NCBI GenBank assembly: GCA_034409055.1
Contig: DAOUMU010000237.1
Location: 1-24,494 of the forward strand
Source: DAOUMU01 sp034409055
Lineage (GTDB): Bacteria > Chloroflexota > Anaerolineae > 4572-78 > J111
Reading direction: 5' to 3'
Length of the DNA stretch: 24,494 nt
Shown: positions 1-7,982 of the stretch, in pieces
Numbering within the stretch: the stretch's first letter is position 1
Layout of the letters: the number at the start of each line of letters is the position of its first letter
The notes under the pieces: model-generated
What the model saw: only the letters and a program-made list of their open reading frames with translations
Database searches by the model: none
Told to the model about the DNA's origin: nothing
Made by a program: the position numbers and the translations under genes

Positions 1-147
1 CACCCGCTTGGCATTTGGATAACTCCGTTGTGGTCGATGTTTCGGCTGTTTATTCACTTCATCCCTCCTGCTGCTTTGATTGCCCCTATTTTACTCCTCT
101 TTTTAGGTGATAACAAGACAGCCAGGGTTATGAAGCCCAATATGTAG
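1..147 (+). CDS. C-terminal end of a membrane protein (partial, runs off the left edge)
   Basis: An open frame enters at base 1 and ends at TAG 145-147, giving about 48 residues. The visible tail has a long hydrophobic stretch (about residues 16-36, rich in F, I, L, P and A) followed by a short polar end (GDNKTARVMKPNM), as expected for a last transmembrane helix with a short tail. No catalytic motif is visible. It lies 59 bp upstream of the acyltransferase gene on the same strand, so the two could belong to one lipid or glycolipid pathway, but that is only inference from position. It could also be a chance open frame; the composition argues mildly against this. Confidence 0.4.
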   Translation, partial: HPLGIWITPLWSMFRLFIHFIPPAALIAPILLLFLGDNKTARVMKPNM

Positions 148-206
148 TATGTAGCGCAACTATTCTGTTATGTAAACTCAAAATCTTTATCTGAATATCT
201 ATAGAA

Positions 207-839
207 TTGGTATGGCTTTATCATCGAGTGGTGGTCGAGGGGGGTGAGTATCTGCCTCGGCAGGGTCCTGCTCTCTTATTGGTTAAGCACTGGGCCAGCC
301 GGGACACACTCTTGCTCAGCCTGGTGCTTTATCGTTTTAGCGGGCGTTTTGGTAATTATCTTATGAAGGGTAAACAGGCGGGCGTTTCTAACCGGATACT
401 GGAGGCATTGGGCGGGGTAAAGGTTATACGGGCCAAGGATATTCGACGGATACAGGATCGGGCGGCCAGGGAGGCTTATCTTGACCGGGCCAGGGAGTTC
501 AACCGGCGTGCTTTGGCTTATGTAAGCTGGCTTTATAGCCAGGGGGAGGTGGTCATTACTTATCCGGAGGGTATGTTTTACGAGGATAGAATGGGGCCTG
601 TCCAAACCGGGCTGATCAAGCATACGCTTGAGGTGGGGCGAAAAACGAACATACAAATTCCGTTCATTCCGGTCGGGCTTGAGTATGAAAGCCTGCGCCG
701 GCCACGGGCCGGAGTTGTTTTTCGGATTGGGGCTCCGCTCTATCCCACCTCAGCCACGGAGCCGGGCCAATTGAGTGAGGTGGTTAAACAACGCCTGGGG
801 GAGCTAAGTGGTTTCGACGTAACTACCCAGGGGGAATAA
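207..839 (+). CDS. PlsC-like 1-acyl-glycerol-3-phosphate acyltransferase family protein
   Basis: The 210-residue product has the acyltransferase signature: HX4D as H28-WASR-D33 (catalytic His and Asp), Y119-P-E-G122 corresponding to the FPEG acyl-acceptor-binding block, and a FIPVGLEY segment near residue 150 matching block IV. This family moves an acyl chain onto a glycerol-phosphate or similar lipid at the inner membrane. The protein is short and starts almost at the conserved core, without the usual N-terminal hydrophobic helix. The only start in frame is TTG at 207, with a stop at 192-194 and no good ribosome binding site, so the N-terminus may be lost or the gene slightly damaged. The family is fairly sure; the exact substrate is unknown. 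Confidence 0.75.
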   Translation: MVWLYHRVVVEGGEYLPRQGPALLLVKHWASRDTLLLSLVLYRFSGRFGNYLMKGKQAGVSNRILEALGGVKVIRAKDIRRIQDRAAREAYLDRAREFNRRALAYVSWLYSQGEVVITYPEGMFYEDRMGPVQTGLIKHTLEVGRKTNIQIPFIPVGLEYESLRRPRAGVVFRIGAPLYPTSATEPGQLSEVVKQRLGELSGFDVTTQGE

Positions 840-850
840 TCGGCTTATTT

Positions 851-934
851 TGGGAGATTGGGGATTGGTTATTGGAGATTGCGCAACGAATGGGCCTATT
901 TCACGTATAGTGATATAGATTGGAGATTGTGGAG
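851..934. repeat. Degenerate GGAGATTG/GGGATTGG tandem repeat
   Basis: The gap between the acyltransferase and the kinase-like gene holds repeated units of the form GGAGATTGGGGATTGG near 852-867, ATTGGAGATTG near 871-881, and TTGGAGATTGTGGAG just before the next gene. The last copy supplies the GGAG at 922-925, which sits 9 bases before ATG 935 and probably acts as its ribosome binding site. Similar low-complexity G/A/T repeats occur elsewhere in this window. Confidence 0.5.
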
Positions 935-1660
935 ATGTCTGTAATGTTGTATGCTGATACCATTTTTGCTCCTGTGGATGCGGATTTGCACCTCGAGCGC
1001 ATCGCGGGGGGGAATGAAACGGAAGTTTATTGTACCGACGACCGGCGCTTTGTGGTGAAAGTGAAGAGTGAGGATGGTAATACTTCATATAATGCTCTGA
1101 GCGAAGCGCAAACGATGCGGGTGGCGGCCGAGGCATTTGCTACGGCTCTTGGCCCGGAGCACACCATTCCGAATTATTATTTCGTGGCCCGGAACAGCGA
1201 GGGACGGGTCCAGCCGGTGGTGCTGCAGCCTTATTTTGGCCAGGCCCAGGCGTTGTTTGAGGTGGATTATGCCAGCCTGAGTAGGGCGGAACGAAGGCGG
1301 TTGGCGAAGCAGTTGCGGCGAATTATCCGCCGTTCTCTGGATTTTTATGGCGAGACGGGCCGGATGCCGGACCTGTATGGCCGCACCAGTGGCAGTAAAG
1401 CCGAGCGCAAGCGTTTCAACGCTCTCCACATGTTGCCCTGGCGATTGTGGTGCTTTTTGGTGAAGCGGAACCTGCTCCGTTCTCATAACTTGATGCTGAC
1501 CGACGGGCCTGAAGGGCGGGTCATTCTGGTTGATTACGACCCTGTCCAGCGCAGTAAGTTGTACCAGTTCATCTATTATAACGTACGCCGTGTTCTTTTT
1601 TTGCGTGATTATTTGTTGATTCTGGTGATGGAGAAAAGCGGCTACGTGCCCAAAGCTTAG
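935..1660 (+). CDS. Kinase-fold protein (YrbL / LPS-kinase-like), possible pseudokinase
   Basis: The product is 241 residues from ATG 935, chosen over TTG 920 because GGAG at 922-925 lies at good spacing. The N-terminal half has a beta-strand lysine (RFVVKVK) and an acidic region as in the N-lobe of kinase folds. The C-terminal half has SHNLMLTDGPEGRVILVDYDPV, which resembles the catalytic-loop Asn followed by the metal-binding Asp of the DFG position (VDYD). The usual catalytic HxD aspartate is not obvious, so activity is uncertain. Bacterial proteins of this shape phosphorylate sugars or lipopolysaccharide cores, or are called YrbL-like. The neighbouring acyltransferase makes an envelope role possible, but this is not shown. 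No transmembrane helix is evident. Confidence 0.55.
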   Translation: MSVMLYADTIFAPVDADLHLERIAGGNETEVYCTDDRRFVVKVKSEDGNTSYNALSEAQTMRVAAEAFATALGPEHTIPNYYFVARNSEGRVQPVVLQPYFGQAQALFEVDYASLSRAERRRLAKQLRRIIRRSLDFYGETGRMPDLYGRTSGSKAERKRFNALHMLPWRLWCFLVKRNLLRSHNLMLTDGPEGRVILVDYDPVQRSKLYQFIYYNVRRVLFLRDYLLILVMEKSGYVPKA

Positions 1661-1700
1661 GGCGGCCAAGCCGCAACTGAAATTGTCAAACGTATAGCTC

Positions 1701-4109
1701 TTAAGCATAAGCCAGGCTATCCCGGACACTGATGGTGGTGGCGTTGTGGGCGGGAAGGACGGAGGCCAGGGCAGAGATGACCAGGACAATCACGAACCAG
1801 GTCAACACGGCGCCGAGGTTATACCGGTAGTCCAGGGTGGCATCGAACAGGACCGTACCGAGGGCATCGGCCAGAGAGCGGCCCAGGACAAATGAGAGGG
1901 GCACTCCTATGAACCAACTGAACAGCCCTTGCAATACTCCTTCCATTATGAACATTCCCAGGATGGCCGGCGTTCTGGCCCCGATGGCCCGCATCACGCC
2001 GATTTCGCGGGTGCGCTCGACCACGCTGATTGACAGGGCTCCCATCAGGCCAATGCCGCCGACCAGGGCCATAATCACGGCCAGGAGGGATAGCATGGTG
2101 ACGACCAGTCCCAACTGGCTATCGACCTCGCTTCTATGCTGAGACAAGGTTTGAGCGGCGGCCACGTCGATGTTTTTGGCTTCGTACATCGTTTCTAACT
2201 GCCTGGCGACTGCCTGCACATAGGTTTCATTATGAAAGCGGGTTTGCACGTAGATTTGGGTGCCCTGGTTGTGCCGGTGGGTGGCTTTAAACACGGCTTC
2301 GAGGTTGGCATAGATGGGGTCGATCTCGCCCCCCAGATCGGACAAAGTGCTCTGGTAAATGCCAACCACCTGCCATTCAGCATGCCCTAACTCGCCTAAA
2401 TCAAGTGTCACTGTGTGGCCTACCTGGATATTGTTGTTGCCGGCATTGTCCTGGCTGATGACAATGGCCGGGCCATCAAGGGGGCTTAGCCAACGACCGC
2501 CGACGATCAAGTCTGGTCTGAAGAGGCCGGTGCCGTTGGGCAGGCCAATCAGTTCGGCTCCAAGGCCGGCTTCTTTGAGGTGCTGTCCGGCTTTCAAAAT
2601 CGAGGCTCCGTGCGAAAACCAGACTTCAGCGTAAGCCACACCGGGGTGGTTCTCGGCAATGGCTACCACGCGTTCAATCCGTTCATTGTCGTCAAATGTC
2701 AGAACAAAATCGTAATTTTGTCTGGTAAAGATGTTATCCAGAGTCAGGTTGATGGAGGAGGATAGACTCATGACGGCCAAAAACATGACTCCGGCCAAAA
2801 CGAGAACTCCCTGCGTTAACCACAGGCGTCCTTTGCGGCGGAACATGTTGCCCAGGGCGACGGCATAGGGAGCCGACAAAAATCGCCGGCCCAGTTGCTC
2901 GACGAGGCGGTCGAGGCGGCTGCTGCCAAAATCGCCGCCCAGGCCGTAGGTGGCAATGGCTTGACGCACGGTGATGGCTGTGCCGTTCAAAATGGGCCAC
3001 AGCGCGGCCAACACCGGCACGGCAAGGGCGGCAATGACCTGTAAGCCAAGGGCCAGGGTGGAGTATTGAAACTGTTCGTAATCGATGTTGAAAATATTGA
3101 GGAAATATTTGCTTATGCCGTAGGCCAGAAGGGCTGCCAGCGGTAGTGAAATGAGCAGCGACAGGAGGCCGTAAACCAGCACTGCGGCCAGGTAGAGCTT
3201 GATGATCTTGCCTTGTGTTCCACCGATGGCCTTGAGAATACCGATTTGATGGGTTTGTTGGGTGACGACGGCCATCATAGTATTGAATACCAGCACCAGG
3301 CTGGCTGCCAGCGAAACTACGGCCATCATTTCCAACACCATGTTAATCCCGGCCATAATGGGCCGTCCCCAATGTTTCTGTGGGTCCTGGTACATAGTAA
3401 TGGCCACGCCGACATTTTCTTTGGACAGGCGGTCTTTGATCTCGGAAGCCACCTCTCGGACCAACGCTTGACTGTAAGGGGTGACCCGGACCAAAATTTG
3501 GTTATATTCTCCCCTGGGAAGGTCAAACAGGGCCATACCCTCGGCATCGGTGAAGAAGACGGTCGGACCGCCAAGACTGGGTGGTCCCACAAAACTGTGC
3601 CGGAGGATCCCGTTAATCTTGCGCAGCCTGGGCCGGTCATCGACTTCAAAGAAGAGGGTGTGGCCGATGTCCAGGTTAAAATCCTGGCTGGAGAGCCGTT
3701 CAATACCGATGCGATTGCCCCGGGGCCACTGACCCGCTTTAAGGGAGAGCAACTCGTACTGCTGGTCTGTGTAATCTTCCCGCATAATCAGCCAGGCGGT
3801 GTCCCATTCGTCGTCGGGCCGGATTTTGTAGCGAATGGTTTTTTGACTACCCAGGGCAATGTCTTCGACTCCTTTGACTTTCTTCAGGCGATGAACGATA
3901 TCCCGGTCAATGTTCTGGGTGACATACATTGTAAAGTGGGCCGGGATGCCGGCTTGATGGGCTGCATCCATACTGGCCAGCATTTGATCGGCCATGCCAA
4001 AGGTGAGGCCAACGGCAAAGAGGCCGACGGCTATACTCAACACGATCAGCAAGGTGCGTATTTTGTTATCCCATAGATCGGACCAAAGTTTGTACCAGAT
4101 GACACTCAT
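1701..4109 (-). CDS. ABC transporter permease, duplicated FtsX/MacB type
   Basis: The 802-residue membrane protein begins with a basic tail and a first helix at about residues 16-40 (RTLLIVLSIAVGLFAVGL). A large extracytoplasmic domain follows, then three helices at about 255-372 with the FtsX-typical sequence QTHQIGILKAIGGTQGKI. A second unit has one helix near 430-455, another large outer domain, then three helices at about 665-785 with ERTREIGVMRAIGART. This two-unit, eight-helix layout is the LolC/MacB-like permease form used for lipoprotein, peptide or macrolide export by mechanotransmission. Start ATG 4109 has AGGAAA upstream. No ATP-binding partner is in the window. It lies 93 bp downstream of the MalT-like regulator on the same strand. 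Confidence 0.88.
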   Translation of the reverse strand: MSVIWYKLWSDLWDNKIRTLLIVLSIAVGLFAVGLTFGMADQMLASMDAAHQAGIPAHFTMYVTQNIDRDIVHRLKKVKGVEDIALGSQKTIRYKIRPDDEWDTAWLIMREDYTDQQYELLSLKAGQWPRGNRIGIERLSSQDFNLDIGHTLFFEVDDRPRLRKINGILRHSFVGPPSLGGPTVFFTDAEGMALFDLPRGEYNQILVRVTPYSQALVREVASEIKDRLSKENVGVAITMYQDPQKHWGRPIMAGINMVLEMMAVVSLAASLVLVFNTMMAVVTQQTHQIGILKAIGGTQGKIIKLYLAAVLVYGLLSLLISLPLAALLAYGISKYFLNIFNIDYEQFQYSTLALGLQVIAALAVPVLAALWPILNGTAITVRQAIATYGLGGDFGSSRLDRLVEQLGRRFLSAPYAVALGNMFRRKGRLWLTQGVLVLAGVMFLAVMSLSSSINLTLDNIFTRQNYDFVLTFDDNERIERVVAIAENHPGVAYAEVWFSHGASILKAGQHLKEAGLGAELIGLPNGTGLFRPDLIVGGRWLSPLDGPAIVISQDNAGNNNIQVGHTVTLDLGELGHAEWQVVGIYQSTLSDLGGEIDPIYANLEAVFKATHRHNQGTQIYVQTRFHNETYVQAVARQLETMYEAKNIDVAAAQTLSQHRSEVDSQLGLVVTMLSLLAVIMALVGGIGLMGALSISVVERTREIGVMRAIGARTPAILGMFIMEGVLQGLFSWFIGVPLSFVLGRSLADALGTVLFDATLDYRYNLGAVLTWFVIVLVISALASVLPAHNATTISVRDSLAYA

Positions 4110-4202
4110 GCCGGTTTCCTCTGCTATGGTGTTGTTCTGTAATCAACATATCATATGAAGGGGTACAGTGTCATCCATCGAAGGATACATTGGGGGGGTA
4201 CA

Positions 4203-7058
4203 TTAGAGGGGCCAGGCGTCTTTTGCCAAAAGCCCTAATTCTCTGGCTTTGGCCAGCGCCTGGGTTCGACTGTGAACCTCAAGTTTGCCGTAGATATGGT
4301 GAACGTGCCTTTTGACCGTACCCACGGTAATGACCAGTTCTTGGGCGATCTCGCGGTTTGAAAGCCCGGCCGCAATCAGGCGCAGTACTTCCAGTTCACG
4401 CTTGCTCAGAAATTCAATTAAAGGCTGCTGCACAGGGTAGCTTTGCTGCACAGGTCTGCGCACTGCAGGGGTGAAAGCAGCAAGCAATTTGCCCACATAT
4501 TCCTTCATCCTGCCGCCTTCATTCTTCATCCTGTTTAGCAAAATTGCCATCGATGCGCCCTCATCCACAAAGGTGCGGACGTAGTCTGCCGGGGCGGCCA
4601 GGGTCAAGGCACGGTGCAGGGTGGTTATAGCCTGGGGAGATTGGCCCTGCGCTTCAAGGACCAACGCCTGGAGCACTAAAAGCTCGATCACATAGCCTGT
4701 TTGTCCGGCTGCTTCAGCCGCTTGCAGCAACGAATCGAGTAACCCGATCGCAAGTTCCGGCTTACCTTGGGCCATTAGCACGCGCACCCGGGTAGCGCCT
4801 TCAATCTGAGCCAGGTAGCCAGAGACTCCGCTCTGGCGCGCCTGATATTCCTCTGCCCAAATAGCAGAGCTGCACAGGCGGGTTGCTGCTTCGGTGTTTC
4901 CCTGCCTCAGCCACAGCCGCACCTGGTAGGCTCTGGCCACGCTGATGGTTGGGAGGGAGAGGATGTCGCCTTGCAGGGCTTGCTCTGCCTGCCGGATCAA
5001 CGCCTGCGCCCCGGCTGTGTCTGCCTGGGCCTGCCTGACGTGGGCCAGATAGACGAAGCCGGTCGCTGAAATATCGGTGCTTTCCCACTGCTGCCCCAAT
5101 TCGATGCAGGTGGTCAGGTGGTGGGTTGCGCCGTCCAGGTCATTCCACTCGTACAGCAACCGGCCCATACTGAGGTGAGCCGTGGCAACAATTGGCAACC
5201 GCTTGCCCGGCTCTGTTGCCAGTTGGATAGCCTGCCGGTAAATGGTTGCAGCTTCGTGCAGCTTGCCTTGCAGTACCTTTAAGTCGGCCAACTGGACGAT
5301 GGCCATCAGATGGACTAAGATATTGCCAGCGGCCTGGCCGCTGGCGCTGGCTTCGCTGTAAGCCTGACCGGCCGCTGTGATATCTCCACGCATGTCGTGG
5401 GCCAGACCCAGGTTCAGCGCGACCAGGCTTCGCAGGAACAAATCGTCTGCGGGTAGATGCTCAAGCGCCTGATGGGCCAGCTCGATCGCTTGGGGCGCAC
5501 TTTTTAGCACGGCAACCAGGGAGCGGATGGCAGCCGCCTCACCCCGGATTTGGGCATCGGTGGTCGAGGCAGCCTGCAAGGCCGCCTGCACATACGGTTC
5601 GGCCGTATCGGATTGACCGGCAATCACCAGGGCCCATCCCTGCGCCAGGCACAGGGATGGCCGTGAGCGGATTATTTCGCCGGGCAGTGCCTCTAACCAG
5701 CCCAGCAACGTGCTTGCCTCGCCGCCCATCACGGTCTGGCGTGCAGTCTGTTCGATCAGGTGCGCAGCCCGTTCAAAGTTTTGACCGGCCAGGGCATGCT
5801 TTACCGCTTCGGCCAGCAGCCCGTGCGCTTCGTACCACTCACTGGCCCGACCATGCAAGTCGGATACGGCAGGCGAAGGGGTGGGAGCCTGGCGCAGGCG
5901 ACTGCGCAAGAACTGGGCAAAGAGATGGTGATAGCGATACCAGGTTCGATCTTGAGCCAAGGGGACGATGAACAGATTGGCTTGTTCCAACCTTTCCAGC
6001 ATAACCTGACCGCCGGTGCGACCGGTGAGGGCATCGCTCAGCGGTCCGGTCATACGGTCGAGGATCGAGGTTTGTAACAAAAAGCGCTGCACATCTTCCG
6101 GCTGCTGGCGCAGGACTTCTTCAACCAGGTAATCGAGGATGTAACGGTTACTACCGGTGAAAGCGGCAATAAAACCGGAGACGTCGGTCCGGTCTTGCAT
6201 AGACAGGGCGGCCAGTTGCAATCCGGCGATCCAGCCCTCGGTGCGAGCTTCTAAGGCGGCCACATCATTGGCTGAAAGGCCCAGGTTCATCACCTGGTTG
6301 AGAAAAGCGGCTGTCTCGTCGGGGGTGAAGCGCAAATCAGGAGCGCGGAGTTCAGTCAGTTGGTCACGGGCTCGCAGGCGAGGCAGCGGTAAGGGAGGAT
6401 CAGCCCGGCCGGCAATGACCAGGTGTAGCCCTACTGGGGGGGGCGGCAAATGATCCAACAGGAAGGTCAGAGTCTGGTGGATCAGTTGGGTTTTGATCAG
6501 ATGATGGTCATCCAGCACTAATATGTAGGGACGCCTCTGGCGGTGGACCGCAAGTTCGTTGATCAGAGCCGTCAGCACCGATTCTATCCACTCGACTGCA
6601 CTCCGGGACGCCGGCGCAGTCGATGGTGGCTGAGGAGACTTGAGGGCGGCCAGGGCGGATTGACCGATGCCGGTCTGAACCGTTTGCAGGGCAGTGATGA
6701 AGTAGGTCCAAAAACGGACCGGGTCGTTGTCGCCTTCGTCCAGTGAGAGCCAGGCCACTTTGGAAGGATGAAGAATGAAGGATGAAGGATGAATCGAGGC
6801 TGGACTTTCACCTTTTATCATTCCGCCCTCGTCCTTTAAGTGGTGGACCCATTCGCTCAGCAGGGTGGTCTTGCCGAAACCGGCCGGGGCGGAGATGAGG
6901 GTTAGCCGGTGGCCCAGGGGCAGACCCTGGTTGAGCCGGTCGATCAGGCGGGGACGAGGCACGCGGTTGGGACGTAGGGGGGGGATGTAGAGTTTGGTGG
7001 TCAGGAGGGGGCCAGGCCCCGGCGTTACGCTTTCGTCTCGGTCGAGTTTTTCGTCCAT
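4203..7058 (-). CDS. MalT-like ATP-dependent LuxR-family transcriptional regulator
   Basis: The 951-residue protein follows the MalT plan: an N-terminal STAND NTPase with Walker A (SAPAGFGKTT, about residues 58-67), Walker B (YILVLDDHH), a winged-helix region, a long helical TPR-like sensor domain, and a C-terminal LuxR helix-turn-helix (LSKRELEVLRLIAAGLSNREIA, then VGTVKRHVHHIYGKL). Such proteins bind an inducer and ATP, oligomerise and activate target promoters. ATG 7058 is preceded by GGAG at 4-base spacing; a second ATG just upstream in another frame has the stronger AGGAGG. Two repeat-derived peptides are inserted in frame: one with HPSSFILHPS between Walker A and the WLSLDEGDND motif, and one (RMKNEGGRMK) before the helix-turn-helix. 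The downstream permease is the obvious candidate target. Confidence 0.9.
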   Translation of the reverse strand: MDEKLDRDESVTPGPGPLLTTKLYIPPLRPNRVPRPRLIDRLNQGLPLGHRLTLISAPAGFGKTTLLSEWVHHLKDEGGMIKGESPASIHPSSFILHPSKVAWLSLDEGDNDPVRFWTYFITALQTVQTGIGQSALAALKSPQPPSTAPASRSAVEWIESVLTALINELAVHRQRRPYILVLDDHHLIKTQLIHQTLTFLLDHLPPPPVGLHLVIAGRADPPLPLPRLRARDQLTELRAPDLRFTPDETAAFLNQVMNLGLSANDVAALEARTEGWIAGLQLAALSMQDRTDVSGFIAAFTGSNRYILDYLVEEVLRQQPEDVQRFLLQTSILDRMTGPLSDALTGRTGGQVMLERLEQANLFIVPLAQDRTWYRYHHLFAQFLRSRLRQAPTPSPAVSDLHGRASEWYEAHGLLAEAVKHALAGQNFERAAHLIEQTARQTVMGGEASTLLGWLEALPGEIIRSRPSLCLAQGWALVIAGQSDTAEPYVQAALQAASTTDAQIRGEAAAIRSLVAVLKSAPQAIELAHQALEHLPADDLFLRSLVALNLGLAHDMRGDITAAGQAYSEASASGQAAGNILVHLMAIVQLADLKVLQGKLHEAATIYRQAIQLATEPGKRLPIVATAHLSMGRLLYEWNDLDGATHHLTTCIELGQQWESTDISATGFVYLAHVRQAQADTAGAQALIRQAEQALQGDILSLPTISVARAYQVRLWLRQGNTEAATRLCSSAIWAEEYQARQSGVSGYLAQIEGATRVRVLMAQGKPELAIGLLDSLLQAAEAAGQTGYVIELLVLQALVLEAQGQSPQAITTLHRALTLAAPADYVRTFVDEGASMAILLNRMKNEGGRMKEYVGKLLAAFTPAVRRPVQQSYPVQQPLIEFLSKRELEVLRLIAAGLSNREIAQELVITVGTVKRHVHHIYGKLEVHSRTQALAKARELGLLAKDAWPL
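4501..4532 (-). repeat. GGATGAA-type heptamer repeat inside the MalT-like gene, copy near the C-terminus
   Basis: On the minus strand this stretch reads as degenerate repeats of AGGATGAA and GAATGAAGG, translated as RMKNEGGRMK just before EYVGKLLAAF. The same repeat family occurs at 6762-6793 in the same gene and at 7597-7660 in the intergenic region. The reading frame is kept, so the regulator gains about ten charged residues. Confidence 0.6.
6762..6838 (-). repeat. GGATGAA-type heptamer repeat inserted in frame within the MalT-like ATPase domain
   Basis: The plus-strand sequence at 6762-6793 is a run of GAAGGATGAA/GAATGAA units; up to about 6838 the sequence still looks repeat-derived (GGACGAGG, GGAATGATAAAAGG on the minus strand). 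It is translated as KDEGGMIKGESPASIHPSSFILHPS. This separates the SEWVHHL helix after Walker A from WLSLDEGDND, which in family members is normally joined by a much shorter loop. The gene stays open, so the insertion falls in a tolerated surface loop. Confidence 0.7.
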
Positions 7059-7241
7059 ACTTCTCCATACTACCTCCTATAATCTTATCATGTCTTGCCT
7101 GTAACCCCAAAAACAAAGGGGGTATCACGGGTGTTGGCACACTACCATTGTTAGGACGGATAGCCGCTATCAGTATCACCGTACACTAATTGCATTTCAT
7201 TGGGGAGTGGATACATTACCGATAACAATTTCATTGGTAGG

Positions 7242-7351
7242 GGTTGATTACTAATGAGGGGGAGTAGAAACAGACTCAGTACATCCAAATTTGCTCTAGC
7301 TGATCCGCTCCGAGCTTGAAAATTGGATCTACTGAGACTTGGTAATCAACC
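7242..7351. repeat. Large imperfect inverted repeat (hairpin), 110 bp
   Basis: Outer arms GGTTGATTAC (7242-7251) and GTAATCAACC (7342-7351) are perfect complements. Inner arms 7275-7292 (CTCAGTACATCCAAATTT) and 7319-7336 pair with about 16 of 18 matches. The loop (about 7293-7318) starts with GCTC and contains GAGC, giving a further short stem. It lies about 180 bp upstream of the MalT-like gene. It could be an RNA structure, a small non-autonomous element or a regulatory site; nothing in it codes for protein. Confidence 0.6.
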
Positions 7352-7356
7352 AGCCA

Positions 7357-7476
7357 GCTAACAACGGCATAGTGCCGACCTCAAGAGCCGGGTCTCAGTC
7401 CGGATGTCGTCTTGCGTGGGTGAGTTGGTTTTGGTAGAATGGTTCGGGGCGGGCGGCACATGCCGACTCGTTATGC
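7357..7476. repeat. Second imperfect inverted repeat with attC-like ends
   Basis: The ends GCTAACAACGGCATAGTGCCG (from 7357) and GGCACATGCCGACTCGTTATGC (to 7476) pair as inverted repeats with small bulges, and each end also holds its own short palindrome (CGGCA-TAG-TGCCG and CGGCA-CA-TGCCG). A CCGG...CCGG hairpin sits between them near 7388-7403. The 120-bp size and the TAAC...GTTA ends recall integron attC sites, but the R-box consensus RYYYAAC/GTTRRRY is only partly met and no integrase or cassette gene is adjacent. A generic palindromic repeat is equally possible. Confidence 0.4.
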
Positions 7477-7485
7477 CGACCCTAT

Positions 7486-7532
7486 AAAAAAAAAGCCACA
7501 GTGGCGCGGCTTGCTGCGCTGTTGTGGCTTTT
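7486..7532 (-). terminator. Strong rho-independent terminator of the kinase operon
   Basis: AAAAGCCACA (about 7490-7500) pairs with TGTGGCTTTT (7523-7532), with an inner GCGC/GCGC helix. On the minus strand the stem is followed by nine T residues, the classical form, so it would end transcription of the two signalling genes that stop at 7983. On the plus strand it is followed by only a short T run. The distance of about 450 nt from the last stop codon suggests that the repeats in between were added later. Confidence 0.75.
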
Positions 7533-7596
7533 GCTGTCTTGAGTATGGTTGAAAATGTCTTATAACGTTACGGAATTTTAAGGAGCTTTGGGGAGC

Positions 7597-7716
7597 GGCG
7601 AAGGAAGGATGAAGGATGAGGGATGAAGGCACTGAGGAGGGGGGGCGAAGGAAGGATGAACCCCACCGGGACAGGTGATGAGGGGTGAGGGCACTGAGGA
7701 GGTGGGGCCGGAAGTG
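7597..7716. repeat. Intergenic heptamer-type repeats with two direct copies
   Basis: GCGAAGGAAGGATGAA occurs twice (from about 7597 and about 7648), and GGCACTGAGGAGG occurs twice (near 7626 and near 7690). The remaining bases are variants of GGATGAGG. The same GGATGAA family is inserted in the MalT-like gene next door, and CACTGAGG-type units recur near 21990-22060. Open frames across this stretch are low-complexity (HPSSFILPS-like) and are not taken as genes. Confidence 0.6.
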
Positions 7717-7937
7717 GCTGCGTCGCTGTTGGGGTAGTGGCGAGGTGGGGGCAGGTTGTGGTTGTAGGCGAGCGCAGGGCGTTTTATCATCATGATTAGA
7801 AAAAGCTACTCTCTGGTCGTTGGTCGTGCCAGCTTGAATTTGTCCTCGTTGTCGGGGATTCCTGGTGGCTGTGCATCCTTCGACTTCGCTCAGGACAAGC
7901 TCTCGGGATGACATTTTTGGATAAACTCGTCGCCGGA

Positions 7938-7979
7938 GATTCCTCGTCGCTGCGCTCCTCGGAATGACATGAGGGTAGG
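7938..7979. repeat. Dispersed GATTCCTCG...GGAATGACAT repeat, half-element copy
   Basis: This 42-bp stretch is shared with 14193-14251, where the same sequence carries a 17-bp insertion after GATTCCTCGTCG. A related unit with ACTTCGCTCAGG and GGGATGACAT lies just upstream at about 7872-7913. Such AATGACA-ended sequences are the common environmental-genome type of palindromic repeat. This copy ends 3 bp from the stop codon of the REC-kinase gene. Confidence 0.6.
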
Positions 7980-7982
7980 TGG

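Noticed and set aside
3213..4076. Long plus-strand frame of 287 codons opposite the permease gene
   Set aside because: It mirrors the permease frame in the antisense direction, and the minus-strand protein has clear FtsX features.
7471..7914. Minus-strand open frames across the intergenic repeats
   Set aside because: The translation is low-complexity repeat peptide (HPSSFILPS-like) and crosses a clear terminator; there is no ribosome binding site.
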